Shown: positions 26,426 through 36,617 of the stretch, piece after piece
How positions within the stretch are numbered: position 1 is the first letter of the stretch
How the letters are laid out: the number at the start of each line of letters is the position of its first letter
From: AP-15 sp963747735
Lineage (GTDB): Bacteria > Pseudomonadota > Alphaproteobacteria > ATCC43930 > CGMCC-115725
NCBI GenBank assembly: GCA_963747735.1
Contig: CAVVGE010000008.1
Location: forward strand, 186,001-250,000
Length of the DNA: 64,000 bases
Direction: 5' to 3'
Notes under the pieces: generated by a model
Database searches by the model: none
The model's input: only the letters and a program-made list of their open reading frames with translations
Told to the model about the DNA's origin: nothing
Program-made: the position numbers and the translations under genes

Positions 26426-28162
26426 ATGACAGCCAATGGCTGGGTGCAGATCGCGCTGTTCAGCGTGATCGTGATCGCGGTCACGCGACCGCTCGGCGGC
26501 TATATGACGCGGGTCTTTGCCGGCGAGCGGACATTCCTGCGGCCGGCGCTGAGGCCGATCGAGCGCGCGGTCTATTGGTGCTGCGGGGTCGACGAGAATG
26601 AAGAGCAGCACTGGCTGACCTACGCCGTCGCGCTGCTGCTGTTCAGCGGCGCCGGGTTTGCGACGCTCTACGCCTTGCAGCGGCTGCAATGGTATCTGCC
26701 GTTCAACCCGCAGGGCCAGGCCGGCGTCGAGCAGAGCCTCGCCTTCAATACCTCGGTCAGTTTTGTCACCAACACCAACTGGCAGGCCTATAGCGGCGAG
26801 ACCACTATGGGCTATCTGGTGCAGATGGCGGGGCTGACTGTGCACAATTTTGTGTCGGCGGCCACCGGTATCGCCATGGCGCTGGCGCTGATCCGCGGGT
26901 TCGTGCGGCGAGAGGCCAAGACGATCGGCAATTTCTGGGTCGATTTGACCCGCGGCACGCTTTACATCCTGCTGCCGATCTCGATCGTGGTCGGGCTGGT
27001 GCTGGTCTGGCAGGGGGTGCCGCAGAACCTGGGCGCCTACACCGAGGCGACCACCCTCGAAGGCGCCAAACAAATCATCGCCCAGGGCCCGGTCGCCTCG
27101 CAGGAAATCATCAAGGAGCTGGGCACCAATGGCGGCGGGTTCTTCAATGCGAATTCGGCGCATCCCTTCGAGAACCCGAATGCGGTAACGAATTTGATCG
27201 AGCTGATCGCGATCTTCGCGATCGGCGCCGGGCTGACCAATGTGCTGGGGCGCATGGTCAAAGACGAACGCCAGGGCTGGGCGATTTTTGCCGCGATGGC
27301 CGTCTTGTTTTTGGCCGGGATCGCCGTCGCCTACTCATCCGAAGCCCAGGGCAACCCCGCCTTTGCGGCGCTTCACGTCAACTCGTCCGTGAGCAGCTTG
27401 CAAGCGGGCGGCAACATGGAAGGCAAGGAGGTTCGGTTCGGCCCGGTGCTGTCGGCGCTATGGGCGACGGTGACGACCGACACCTCTTGCGGCGCCGTCA
27501 ATTCGATGCATGACAGCTACCTGCCGCTGGGCGGCATGGTGCCGCTCGTCAACATGCAGCTCGGCGAGGTGATTTTCGGCGGCGTCGGCTCCGGGCTCTA
27601 CGGCATTCTCGCTTTTGCCATTGTCGCAATGTTCGTCGCCGGGCTGATGGTCGGCCGCACGCCCGAATATCTCGGCAAGAAGCTCGAAGCCAAGGAGGTC
27701 AAGATGACCATCCTGGCATTGCTCAGCCTGCCGTTGTCGATCCTCGGCTGGACCGCGCTCGCGACCGTATCGCCCGCCGGGCTCGCCGGCATCGCCAATG
27801 CCGGCCCGCACGGCTTCAGCGAGATCCTGTACGCCTACACCGAGGGCACCGCCAACAACGGCAGCGCCTTTGCCGGGCTTTCGGCCAATACGCTGTTCTA
27901 CAATCTGACGATCGCCGCGGCGATGCTGATCGGCCGGTTCATCTTCGTGATCCCGATGTTGGCGGTGGCCGGATCGCTGGCGCAGAAAAAATTGCTGGCA
28001 CCCTCGGCCGGCACGTTTCCAACGCACAGCCCGCAATTTGTCGGGCTCTTGGTCGGCGTCATCCTGATCATCGGCGGCTTGACCTATTTCCCGGCGATTG
28101 CGCTGGGGCCGGTGACCGAGCAGGTGGCGATGAGCCAAGGCAAGCTTTACGCCGGCCCGTAA
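26426..28162 (+). CDS. kdpA: K+-transporting ATPase channel subunit KdpA
   Basis: 578 aa, full length. It is the K+-selective channel-like subunit with four pore loops: FVTNTNWQAYSGETTMGYLV, ELGTNGGGFFNANSAHPFEN, the TTDTSCGAVNSMHDS region, and GTANNGSAFAGL. It works with KdpB ATPase in the inner membrane for high-affinity K+ uptake. GGGGAG before ATG 26426 is the ribosome binding site. A long periplasmic or variable part lies around residues 300-345. Confidence 0.96.
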   Translation: MTANGWVQIALFSVIVIAVTRPLGGYMTRVFAGERTFLRPALRPIERAVYWCCGVDENEEQHWLTYAVALLLFSGAGFATLYALQRLQWYLPFNPQGQAGVEQSLAFNTSVSFVTNTNWQAYSGETTMGYLVQMAGLTVHNFVSAATGIAMALALIRGFVRREAKTIGNFWVDLTRGTLYILLPISIVVGLVLVWQGVPQNLGAYTEATTLEGAKQIIAQGPVASQEIIKELGTNGGGFFNANSAHPFENPNAVTNLIELIAIFAIGAGLTNVLGRMVKDERQGWAIFAAMAVLFLAGIAVAYSSEAQGNPAFAALHVNSSVSSLQAGGNMEGKEVRFGPVLSALWATVTTDTSCGAVNSMHDSYLPLGGMVPLVNMQLGEVIFGGVGSGLYGILAFAIVAMFVAGLMVGRTPEYLGKKLEAKEVKMTILALLSLPLSILGWTALATVSPAGLAGIANAGPHGFSEILYAYTEGTANNGSAFAGLSANTLFYNLTIAAAMLIGRFIFVIPMLAVAGSLAQKKLLAPSAGTFPTHSPQFVGLLVGVILIIGGLTYFPAIALGPVTEQVAMSQGKLYAGP

Positions 28163-28195
28163 GCTTTCGAAATCTTCCCGACAAGAGAGTCAAAG

Positions 28196-30369
28196 ATGAC
28201 CGATATCACCCCGATCATCGGCCTTTCGCCGAGCGCGTTGGTCAAGCGCAGCCTGCGGCCGGTGTCGTTGTTCGACCGGTCGCTGATCGTGCCGGCGATC
28301 GTGGCGTCGTTCCGCAAGCTTGATCCGCGCACTTTATACAAGAACCCGGTCATGTTCTGCGTCGAGATCGTCTCGGTGCTGACCACCGTATTTTTTGTCC
28401 GCGACCTGTTCGCCGGTGCCGGCAAGGTTGTCGGCAGCAACGCGCTGTTTTCCGGGCAGATCACGATTTGGCTCTGGTTCACGGTGCTGTTTGCCAATTT
28501 CGCCGAGGCGGTGGCGGAAGGTCGCGGCAAGGCCCAGGCCGACGCGCTGCGCCGCACCAGGAGCGAGACCAAGGCAAAGCGCATCGAAGCGACACAGTCG
28601 CGCAACTTCGAGCTCGTCGATGCGGCCGCGCTGCGATCGGGCGATCTGGTGCTGGTCGAAGCCGGCGATCTGATCCCGAGCGACGGCGAGGTCGTCGAAG
28701 GCGTCGCCTCGGTCGATGAATTGGCAATCACCGGGGAATCGGCGCCGGTCATCCGCGAAAGCGGCGGCGACCGCTCGGCCGTCACCGGCGGGACCCGCGT
28801 TGCCTCGGACTGGCTCAAGGTGCGGATTACCGCTGCGCAAGGCTCGACCTTTCTCGACCGCATGATCGCATTGGTCGAGGGTGCGGTGCGGCAGAAGACC
28901 CCGAACGAGATCGCGCTGAACATCCTGCTCGCGGGCATGACGCTGATCTTCGTCTTCGCCACGGTTACGATCCCGAGCTTCGCGTCTTATGCAGGCGGTG
29001 CGGTATCGGTCGTCGTGCTGACGGCGCTGTTCGTCTGCCTGATCCCGACAACGATCGGCGCGCTATTGTCGGCGATCGGCATCGCAGGCATGGACCGGCT
29101 GGTGCGATTTAATGTGCTGGCGATGTCGGGGCGAGCCGTCGAAGCCGCCGGTGACATCGATACCTTGCTGCTCGACAAAACCGGGACGATCACCCTCGGC
29201 AACCGCCAGGCGACAGAGTTCATCGCTGCTCCCGGGCGTCGACCCGGCCGATCTCGCCGACGCGGCGCAGATCGCTTCGCTGTCCGACGAGACGCCGGAA
29301 GGCCGCTCCATCGTCGTCCTCGCCAAAGAGAAATACGGTCTGCGCGCGCGCGAAATGGCGCCGCTCGGTGCCAAATTTGTGCCGTTTTCGGCGCAGACCA
29401 GGATGAGCGGGATCGATGTCGGCGGCGTGTCGATCCGCAAGGGTGCCATCGATGCGGTAATCGAGTTTACCGAAGGCGGTAGCGCTGCCCCGATAGGGCG
29501 GGGTGCTGCGGCTGGTGCACAGGCGACGCTGCGCGCCACGCCGGTTTCGGATACGGTCCGTCAGATCACTGCGATTGCCGAGGGGATCGCCAAGGAAGGC
29601 GGCACTCCGCTTGCGGTTGCCAAGGACGATCGCTTGCTCGGCGTGATCCATTTGAAGGACATCGTCAAAGGCGGCATCCGCGTGCGTTTTGCCGAGTTGC
29701 GCCGGATGGGCATTCGCACGGTCATGATCACCGGCGACAACCCGCTGACCGCAGCGGCGATAGCCGCCGAGGCCGGGGTCGACGATTTTCTCGCGCAGGC
29801 CAAACCCGAAGAGAAATTGGCGCTGATCCGCAAAGAGCAGGCGTCGGGCAAGCTCGTCGCGATGTGCGGCGACGGCACCAACGACGCCCCGGCCTTGGCC
29901 CAATCCGATGTCGGCGTCGCAATGAACACCGGCACGATGGCGGCGCGCGAAGCCGGCAACATGGTCGATCTGGACAGCGATCCGACCAAGCTCATACGAG
30001 ATCGTCGAGATCGGCAAACAGCTGCTGATAACCCGCGGCGCGTTGACCACCTTTTCGATCGCCAACGACGTCGCGAAATATTTCGCGATCATACCGGCGA
30101 TGTTCGTCGCGTTCTACCCGCAGCTCGCTGTCATCAACATCATGCGGCTGCACAGCCCCGAGAGCGCCATCCTGTCGGCGATCATCTTCAACGCGCTGAT
30201 CATCATCGCGCTGATCCCGCTGGCCTTGCGCGGCGTCAAGTTTCGTCCGATCGGCGCGGCGGCGATCCTGCGCCGCAATCTGCTGATTTTCGGCGTTGGC
30301 GGGCTGATCGTGCCGTTTCTCGGGATCAAGCTGATCGACCTCGCGGTCACCGCCATCGGCCTCGCGTGA
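28196..30369 (+). pseudogene. kdpB: K+-transporting ATPase catalytic subunit KdpB, two single-base insertions
   Basis: P-type ATPase that phosphorylates itself to drive K+ through KdpA. Present are ITGESAPVIRES, the phosphorylation site LLLDKTGTITLGNR, MITGDNPLTAAAIA and CGDGTNDAPALAQSDVGVAM. Two breaks split the gene. One is an extra G in the GGG at 29234-29236 (AAPGG instead of AAPGV). The other is an extra A at 29996 (TKLIR instead of TKLIE). Removing both gives about 723 codons in one frame. The surrounding operon is intact and each break is one base, so sequence error is a serious option. If real, high-affinity K+ uptake is lost. Confidence 0.85.
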
Positions 30370-30400
30370 TCGGACCGGATATGACGCCGTGTTTTGTTCG

Positions 30401-30487
30401 TCATTCCTGCAAAAGCAGGAATCCAGGGCCGCGAGACCGGAGCAGTGGCTCTGGACCCCCGCGTTCGCGACGCGTTCGCGGGGGTGA
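30401..30487. repeat. Dispersed palindromic element between kdpB and kdpC
   Basis: Two hairpins: TTCCTGC-AAAA-GCAGGAA (30404-30421) and CCCCCGCG ... CGCGGGGG (30456-30463 with 30477-30484), separated by ATCCAGGGCCGCG and TCTGGA. This is the familiar TCATTCCTGC ... AATCCAGGG ... TCTGGACCCCCG composite repeat of alphaproteobacterial intergenic regions. It separates kdpC from kdpB inside the operon. Confidence 0.7.
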
Positions 30488-30530
30488 AGAATAAAGTGCT
30501 GTCTGACGTTAATTCTTGAGGCGTTCCATT

Positions 30531-31130
30531 ATGTTAAGGCAAGTCCGTCCTGCAATCCTGATGATCGCCGTCATGACGGTGATCACCGGTCTCGTCTATC
30601 CGCTGGGAATGACCGGGCTCGCGCAACTCCTATTTCCGCACCAGGCGAATGGCAGCCTGGTCGAGAAAGACGGAAGGGTGATCGGGTCGAGCCTGATCGG
30701 CCAGAGCTTTACCTCCGACAAATATTTTCACGGCCGTCCGTCAGCAACGACCGAGCCCGATCCGAAAAATCCGACAAAGACGGTTCCGGCACTCTATGCC
30801 GCAGACAATTCGGCCGGCTCGAACTTGGGTCCGACCAGCCAGGCGCTGATCGACCGGGTCAAGGCCGACGCCGCGAAGCTCGCCAAGGAGAACCCGGGAA
30901 CGCCTATCCCGGTCGATCTGGTGACGACATCGGCGAGCGGGCTCGACCCCGACATTACCCCGGCCGCGGCGCTGTTCCAGGTGCCGCGGGTCGCCACAGC
31001 GCGGCATCTCGATCCGGCAAAGCTCCGCGCGCTGATTGGCGACGAGACGCGTGACCGGGTTCTCGGCATCCTCGGCGAGGCGCGGGTCAACGTCCTCACC
31101 CTCAACCTGGCGCTCGACCGGCTACGCTGA
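30531..31130 (+). CDS. kdpC: K+-transporting ATPase subunit KdpC
   Basis: 199 aa from ATG 30531 (TTG 30516 is an alternative; TGAGG lies at the right distance for the ATG). One N-terminal membrane helix (AILMIAVMTVITGLVYPLG) is followed by the conserved SLIGQSFTSDKYFHGRPSA and SGLDPDITPAAALFQVPRVA. It assembles with KdpA and KdpB. The gene is intact although kdpB upstream is broken. Confidence 0.95.
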   Translation: MLRQVRPAILMIAVMTVITGLVYPLGMTGLAQLLFPHQANGSLVEKDGRVIGSSLIGQSFTSDKYFHGRPSATTEPDPKNPTKTVPALYAADNSAGSNLGPTSQALIDRVKADAAKLAKENPGTPIPVDLVTTSASGLDPDITPAAALFQVPRVATARHLDPAKLRALIGDETRDRVLGILGEARVNVLTLNLALDRLR

Positions 31131-31158
31131 GCGCCGCGAAATGCGCTAAGCTCCGGCC

Positions 31159-33867
31159 ATGGCGGAGCGCGAGGCAAGACCGTCGCCGGAGGCGCTGCTC
31201 GCCGCGGCAAAAGAGGAAGGCCGCGGCCGGCTGAAGATATTTCTCGGCGCAGCGCCCGGCGTCGGCAAGACTTATGAGATGCTTATGACCGCGCGCGCCA
31301 AAGCACGCGACGGAGTCGATGTCGTGATCGGCATCGTCGAACCCCACGGCCGGCCCGAGACCGAGGCATTGCTCGACGGCATCGAGACCGTCCCGCGCCG
31401 GCAGATCGAGTACAAGGGCCACATTCTCGCCGAGATGGACCTCGACGCGATCCTGAAGCGCCGGCCGGGGCTCGTGCTCGTCGATGAGCTTGCGCACACC
31501 AACGCGCCGGGCAGCCGTCACCCGAAGCGCTATCTCGATGTCGAAGAGCTGATCGCCGCCGGGATCGACGTGCTCGCCACGCTCAACATCCAGCATGTCG
31601 AAAGCCTCAACGACGTCGTCGCGCGCATCACCCGGATCCGGGTGCGCGAGACCGTGGCCGACAGTGTGCTCGACCAGGCCGACGATATCGAGGTGGTCGA
31701 TCTCTCGCCCGAAGACCTGATCAAGCGGCTGCACGAAGGCAAGGTCTACGTGCCGCAGCAGGCCGAACGCGCCATACGCCATTTCTTCTCGCCGGGCAAT
31801 CTGACGGCATTGCGCGAGCTGGCGTTGCGCCGCACCGCCCAACGGGTTGACGAGCAGCTCCTCTCGCATATGCGCGCGCATGCGATTTCCGGCCCTTGGC
31901 CGGCCGGCGAGCGGGTGCTGGCCTGCGTCAGCGAGGTGCGGGGCACCGCCGCGCTGGTCCGCTATGCCCGCCGCGTCGCCGACCGGCTGCGGGTGCCGTG
32001 GACGGCGCTTCATGTCGAAACGGCGCGCACCGGGCGTCTCAGCGACACCGAGCGCGACCGCATCGCCGACCATCTGCGGCTGGCCGAGCGGCTCGGTGCG
32101 GCGACGATCACGATCCCCGGCCGCAATATCGCCGACGAAATCGTCGCCTACGCCATCGCCAACAACATCACCCAGATCGTGATCGGCAAATCGAGCCGGC
32201 CGCGCTGGTTCGAGGTATTGCACGGCTCGGTAGTGCACGATTTGGTGCGCCGCACCGGGCCGATCAGCGTTCATGTAATCTCGACCGACGATGGCGAGCC
32301 GGTTTCGGCACCGTCGATCGAGACCCGCGCCCCCGCTCGCCCGGTGCCGGTCGGATGCTATGCCGGGAGCGGTGGCGCCGTTGCGGCAGCGCTCGGCATC
32401 GGTCTTTGGCTCGAACGGTTTGTCGCGGTCCAGAGCATCTCGCTGGTGTTTCTGACCGCGGTGCTCGCGTCCGCGGTCGCTTGGGGGTTGTGGCCGTCGC
32501 TGTTCGCCTGCCTGCTCAGCGTTCTCGCTTACAACTTTTTCTTTCTGCCGCCGCTGCATGCGCTGACCGTCGCCGACCCTGAGAATGTGGTCGCGCTGTT
32601 CGTCTTTCTGATCGTGGCCGTCATCGTCAGCAATCTGGCCGCGGCGACGCGCCGTCAGGTGTCGAGCGCCCGGGCGCGGGCCAAGACCACGGCCGAGCTC
32701 TACGCGTTCAGCCGCAAGCTCGCCGCGATCGGCGCGCTCGACGATTTGTTGTGGGCGACCGCTTATCAGATCGCTTCGATGCTGAAGGTCCGCACCGTGC
32801 TGCTGCTGCCGGCGGCCGAAAGCGACGGGCTCGAAATCCGATCGGGCTATCCGCCCGAAGACCGGCTCGACGATGCCGACCTGGCGGCGGCGCGCTGGAG
32901 CTGGGAGCACAACCGGGTTGCCGGCCGCGGCTCCGATACCCTGCCCGGCGGCAAGCGATTGTTTCTGCCGCTGCGCACCGAGAGCGGCCCGGTCGGCGTG
33001 ATCGGCATCGACCGGGAGGTGCCGGGTCCGCTGCTGACGCCGGATCAGCGGCGTCTGCTCGATGCGCTCGCCGACCAGGCCGCGGTTGCGATCGAGCGCA
33101 TCGCTCTCGCCAAAGGGCTCGACGAGGCGCGCGTTCTGGCCGAAACGGAGCGGCTGCGTGCCGCGCTCTTGACCTCGATCTCGCACGATTTACGCACGCC
33201 GCTCGCGGCGATTTTGGGTGCGGTGTCGAGCTTGCGCGCCAGCCCCGAGAAATATGGCGCGGCCGAGCGCGAGGAATTGCTGGCGACATCGCAGGAGGAG
33301 GCCGAGCGGCTGACCCGGTTCGTCGCCAACTTGCTCGACATGACCCGGCTCGAATCGGGCGCGGTCGAGTTGACCTTGGAGCCGAGCGACATCGGCGATA
33401 TCATCGGCGCGGCCTTGCGACGGGCCGGCGGCGTCTTAGCGCAACACCGGGTCGACGTCGAGATCGAGCCGGGATTGCCGATGCTGCGGCTCGACCCCGT
33501 GCTGTTCGAGCAGGTGCTGTTCAACCTTCTCGACAACGCCGCCAAATATTCGCCGCCGAATAGCCGGATCAGGGTCCGCGCCGCGCGCGACGGCGAGCTG
33601 GTCGGGATCGAGATTGCCGATAAAGGGCCGGGAATTCCGCCGGCCGATTTGGAGCGCGTTTTCGACAAATTCTATCGGGTGCAAGCGCAGGACCGCCGGC
33701 GCGCCGGGACCGGGCTCGGTCTCGCCATTTGCCGCGGCTTTGTCGAGGCGCAAGGCGGGTCGATCACGGCCTGCAACCGGCGCGCCGGCTCGGGCGCGGT
33801 GCTGACCATCCGGATGCCGGCCATCGCCGACATCGGGGTCGGGCAGCCGGCGCTGGCGCATGGCTAA
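31159..33867 (+). CDS. kdpD: Osmosensitive K+ channel histidine kinase KdpD
   Basis: 902 aa. Domains in order: KdpD N-terminal ATP-binding domain with Walker A (GAAPGVGKTYEML, residues 31-43) and VDELAHTNAPGSRH; a USP-like domain (about 250-370); four clustered membrane segments (about 400-500); a GAF region; HisKA with the phosphorylated His in SISHDLRTPLAAIL (near 675); HATPase with N (NLLDNAAKYS) and G boxes (GPGIPP, GTGLGLAI). It phosphorylates KdpE. The genes overlap by 8 nt, which couples them translationally. Confidence 0.95.
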   Translation: MAEREARPSPEALLAAAKEEGRGRLKIFLGAAPGVGKTYEMLMTARAKARDGVDVVIGIVEPHGRPETEALLDGIETVPRRQIEYKGHILAEMDLDAILKRRPGLVLVDELAHTNAPGSRHPKRYLDVEELIAAGIDVLATLNIQHVESLNDVVARITRIRVRETVADSVLDQADDIEVVDLSPEDLIKRLHEGKVYVPQQAERAIRHFFSPGNLTALRELALRRTAQRVDEQLLSHMRAHAISGPWPAGERVLACVSEVRGTAALVRYARRVADRLRVPWTALHVETARTGRLSDTERDRIADHLRLAERLGAATITIPGRNIADEIVAYAIANNITQIVIGKSSRPRWFEVLHGSVVHDLVRRTGPISVHVISTDDGEPVSAPSIETRAPARPVPVGCYAGSGGAVAAALGIGLWLERFVAVQSISLVFLTAVLASAVAWGLWPSLFACLLSVLAYNFFFLPPLHALTVADPENVVALFVFLIVAVIVSNLAAATRRQVSSARARAKTTAELYAFSRKLAAIGALDDLLWATAYQIASMLKVRTVLLLPAAESDGLEIRSGYPPEDRLDDADLAAARWSWEHNRVAGRGSDTLPGGKRLFLPLRTESGPVGVIGIDREVPGPLLTPDQRRLLDALADQAAVAIERIALAKGLDEARVLAETERLRAALLTSISHDLRTPLAAILGAVSSLRASPEKYGAAEREELLATSQEEAERLTRFVANLLDMTRLESGAVELTLEPSDIGDIIGAALRRAGGVLAQHRVDVEIEPGLPMLRLDPVLFEQVLFNLLDNAAKYSPPNSRIRVRAARDGELVGIEIADKGPGIPPADLERVFDKFYRVQAQDRRRAGTGLGLAICRGFVEAQGGSITACNRRAGSGAVLTIRMPAIADIGVGQPALAHG

Positions 33868-34564
33868 GCCCGCCACCGTTCTCGTCGTCGATGACGAGCC
33901 GCCGATCCGGCGTTTGTTGCGCACCGCCCTCGGCGCGTCCGATTACGTCGTGGTGGAAGCCGAAGACGCCGCCGGCGCGCGGCGGTCGCTGGCTGCCGAC
34001 AAGCCCGATCTGGTGATCCTCGATCTCGGCCTGCCCGACAATAGCGGGCTCGACCTGATCGCCGAAATCCGCAAGGCATCGACCGTGCCGATTGTGGTGC
34101 TGTCGGCGCGGCACGACGAGCGCTCGAAGGTGGCCGCGTTCGATCTCGGCGCCGACGATTATGTCGCCAAGCCGTTCGGCATGGCTGAGCTCTTGGCGCG
34201 GCTGCGCGCGGCATTGCGCCATGCCTTTCAGGCGCAGGGCGAATTGTCGGTCTTTGTCTCGGGAGATCTCTCGGTCGATTTGGTGCGCCGCCGAGTCACC
34301 CGCGGCGGGCACGAGGTCAAATTGTCGCCGAAGGAGTTCGATCTCCTGCGCCACCTCGTCATGCATGCGGGCAAGGTGCTCACCCACCGCCATTTGTTGC
34401 GCGAGGTCTGGGGTCCGGCCCAGTCCGAGGAGGTGCAATATCTGCGGGTCTTCATCCGCGGGCTGCGGCAAAAGCTCGAAGCGGACCCGGCGCGGCCCGG
34501 CCACATCCTGACCGAGCTCGGCGTCGGCTACCGCCTCCAGCTGCCACCCGACCAGCGCGCCTGA
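33860..34564 (+). CDS. kdpE: Response regulator KdpE
   Basis: 234 aa. The receiver domain has the acidic pair (VVDDEPPIRR), phospho-acceptor Asp in LVILDLGLPDNSGLD, and the switch Thr/Lys regions (VVLSARHDE, YVAKPFG). A winged-helix OmpR/PhoB-type DNA-binding domain follows (LSPKEFDLLRHLVMHAGKVL, HILTELGVGYRL). It activates kdp under K+ limitation. Candidate operators are marked at 26141, 34585 and 36618. Confidence 0.95.
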   Translation: MAKPATVLVVDDEPPIRRLLRTALGASDYVVVEAEDAAGARRSLAADKPDLVILDLGLPDNSGLDLIAEIRKASTVPIVVLSARHDERSKVAAFDLGADDYVAKPFGMAELLARLRAALRHAFQAQGELSVFVSGDLSVDLVRRRVTRGGHEVKLSPKEFDLLRHLVMHAGKVLTHRHLLREVWGPAQSEEVQYLRVFIRGLRQKLEADPARPGHILTELGVGYRLQLPPDQRA

Positions 34565-34584
34565 GCCGCCCGGCGCCCGACATC

Positions 34585-34602
34585 TTTATACGATCTTTAT
34601 GC
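34585..34602 (+). promoter_or_regulatory. Putative KdpE operator upstream of kup
   Basis: TTTATAC-GATC-TTTATGC, half-site starts 11 bp apart, the best match of the three to the E. coli site. The second box TTTCGCATCG-CATCTTAATG begins at 34615, again exactly 30 bp from the first half-site. The annotated kup ATG at 34599 falls inside this operator, which argues for a later kup start. Confidence 0.65.
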
Positions 34603-36590
34603 AGGAGACCGCGGTTTCGCATCGCATCTTAATGCGCTCAATGCGAGATGACGGCTTGGAGTTCGATACGCTGCCGGCGGAGCGGACCCATTCTTTGATA
34701 CTGCTGGATGCGCCTGCACCGCGCAGCGATCTACGCCTCGGCGCCCGATCCGAGCTGACCGTCGCGGCACTCGGCGTGGTCTTTGGCGATATCGGCACTT
34801 CGCCGCTTTACGCGGTGCGGCAGTCGCTCGTTGATTTCGGCGATCTGAGCGAGCACGCGATCCTGGGCACGCTGTCGCTGACGGTCTGGGCATTGGTGCT
34901 CGTCGTCACCCTCAAATACGTGCTCGTCATCATGCGCGCAGACAATCGCGGCGAGGGCGGATTATTGGCGCTGACGGCGCTGGTGCTGCGCGCCGCCAAC
35001 CCGGCCCACAAACGCTACTTTTGGATCATGGCGGCGGGCCTCGTCGGGGCGGCGCTGTTTTATGGCGACGGGATCATCACCCCCGCCATCTCGGTGCTGA
35101 GCGCGGTCGAAGGGCTGAAGGCCGCGACCCCGCTGTTCGAGCCCTATATCATTCCGATCGCGCTTGTTCTCCTCGTCGGTCTCTTTTTGGTTCAGCGCCA
35201 CGGCACGGCAGCGGTGGGCCGGCTCTTCGGGCCGGTCATGCTGGTCTGGTTCGGTGTGCTGGCAGCGCTCGGGATTTGGGGGATGGCGCAGCACCCGCGC
35301 ATCCTCATGGCGCTCAACCCGCTGTGCGGGGTGGCACTGCTCGCCGATGCGCCCGGGCGCGGATTTTTCATGTTGGGCTCGGTCTTTCTCGCGGTTACCG
35401 GCGCCGAGACGCTCTACGCCGACATGGGGCATTTCGGACGCGCCACGCTGCGCCGGGCGTGGCTGCGGCTGGTCTTTCCGGCGCTTTTGCTCAACTATTT
35501 CGGGCAAGGGGCGGTGCTGCTCGGCAATCCGAAGGCGATTGCAAACCCGTTCTATCACCTGGCGCCAGGGTGGGGTCTCTACCCGCTCGTGGCACTTGCC
35601 TCGGTGGCCACGATCATCGCCTCGCAGGCGGTGATCTCCGGCGCGTTCTCGGTCACCAACCAGGCGGTCCAGCTCGGCTATCTGCCGCGACTCGACGTGC
35701 AGCACACCTCGGAGACCGCGATCGGCCAGGTCTATGTGCCGCGGATCAACGCGATGCTTCTCGTCGCCGTCGTCGTCCTCGTGCTCGGCTTCAAATCATC
35801 GGACAATCTCGGCGCGGCCTACGGCATTGCGGTCAGCGGCATGATGGCGATCACGACCGGGCTGGCCTTTCTCTACATGCGCAGCCGCGGCTGGAGCCTT
35901 GCTGTGGCCGTGCCTCTTTTTGCCCTCTTCGGGCTCGTCGATTTGGTGTTTTTCAGCGCCAATCTGCTGAAAATTGCAGAAGGTGGCTGGTTCCCGGTCG
36001 TCGTCGCCATCGTCGTCTTCGCCATCATGGCGACATGGTGGCGGGGACGCCGCCGGCTTGCTGTTCTGCGCGCCCGCGACGCGTTGCCGCTGCGCCAGTT
36101 CGTCGATCGGCTCGGCCCGGAACAGCCGCCGCGAATTCCGGGCACCGCCATCTTCATGACCCGCGACCTGACGCGCGTGCCGGTAGCATTGCTGCACGCG
36201 TTGAAGCATTACCGCGTGCTGCACCAGCGCGTCGTCATGATGCAGGTCACGACCGAGGATGTGCCTCACATTGCTGACGCCGAGCGGCTCGAGATCGGCG
36301 AACTCGGCCAAGGGTTCTGGGCGATCCGGCTCCGCTACGGATTTATGGATCAGCCGAATATCATGCGGGCGCTCGCGCAATGCCGGGTCGGCGGCTTGCA
36401 CTTTAACCTGATGGAGACTTCGTTCATCATCGGGCGCGAAAAAGTGTTGCCGCGACCACGGCGCACGGCCTTCTGGCGCTGGCGCGATCGGCTGTTCGTC
36501 TTGATGCTGAACAACACGCTCGACGCGACCGAGTTCTTTCGCATTCCGCCCAACCGGGTAGTCGAGCTCGGCGGCCAGATCGAGATCTGA
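34599..36590 (+). CDS. kup: Kup-type potassium transporter
   Basis: Up to 663 aa, about 12 membrane segments. The conserved start of the fold is LTVAALGVVFGDIGTSPLYA (from about residue 53), followed by KYVLVIMRADNRGEGGLLAL and GDGIITPAISVLSAVEGL, all Kup signatures for low-affinity K+ uptake. The longest frame begins at ATG 34599, but that codon lies inside the putative KdpE operator and has no Shine-Dalgarno. ATG 34632, ATG 34641 and TTG 34695 (after GGAG) are in-frame alternatives, and TTG 34695 best fits the operator-to-start spacing of the two sister sites. Confidence 0.92.
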   Translation: MQETAVSHRILMRSMRDDGLEFDTLPAERTHSLILLDAPAPRSDLRLGARSELTVAALGVVFGDIGTSPLYAVRQSLVDFGDLSEHAILGTLSLTVWALVLVVTLKYVLVIMRADNRGEGGLLALTALVLRAANPAHKRYFWIMAAGLVGAALFYGDGIITPAISVLSAVEGLKAATPLFEPYIIPIALVLLVGLFLVQRHGTAAVGRLFGPVMLVWFGVLAALGIWGMAQHPRILMALNPLCGVALLADAPGRGFFMLGSVFLAVTGAETLYADMGHFGRATLRRAWLRLVFPALLLNYFGQGAVLLGNPKAIANPFYHLAPGWGLYPLVALASVATIIASQAVISGAFSVTNQAVQLGYLPRLDVQHTSETAIGQVYVPRINAMLLVAVVVLVLGFKSSDNLGAAYGIAVSGMMAITTGLAFLYMRSRGWSLAVAVPLFALFGLVDLVFFSANLLKIAEGGWFPVVVAIVVFAIMATWWRGRRRLAVLRARDALPLRQFVDRLGPEQPPRIPGTAIFMTRDLTRVPVALLHALKHYRVLHQRVVMMQVTTEDVPHIADAERLEIGELGQGFWAIRLRYGFMDQPNIMRALAQCRVGGLHFNLMETSFIIGREKVLPRPRRTAFWRWRDRLFVLMLNNTLDATEFFRIPPNRVVELGGQIEI

Positions 36591-36617
36591 GAAATCCCGG
36601 GCCTCGCCAGCCTCGGA

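Noticed and set aside
31102..33186. 694-codon minus-strand frame opposite kdpD
   Set aside because: Composition of a shadow frame; kdpD on the other strand has every expected domain.
34628..34645. Direct 9-bp repeat CTTAATGCG/CTCAATGCG as a fourth KdpE site
   Set aside because: Spacing is 9 bp, not 11, and it overlaps the second box shared by the other promoters.
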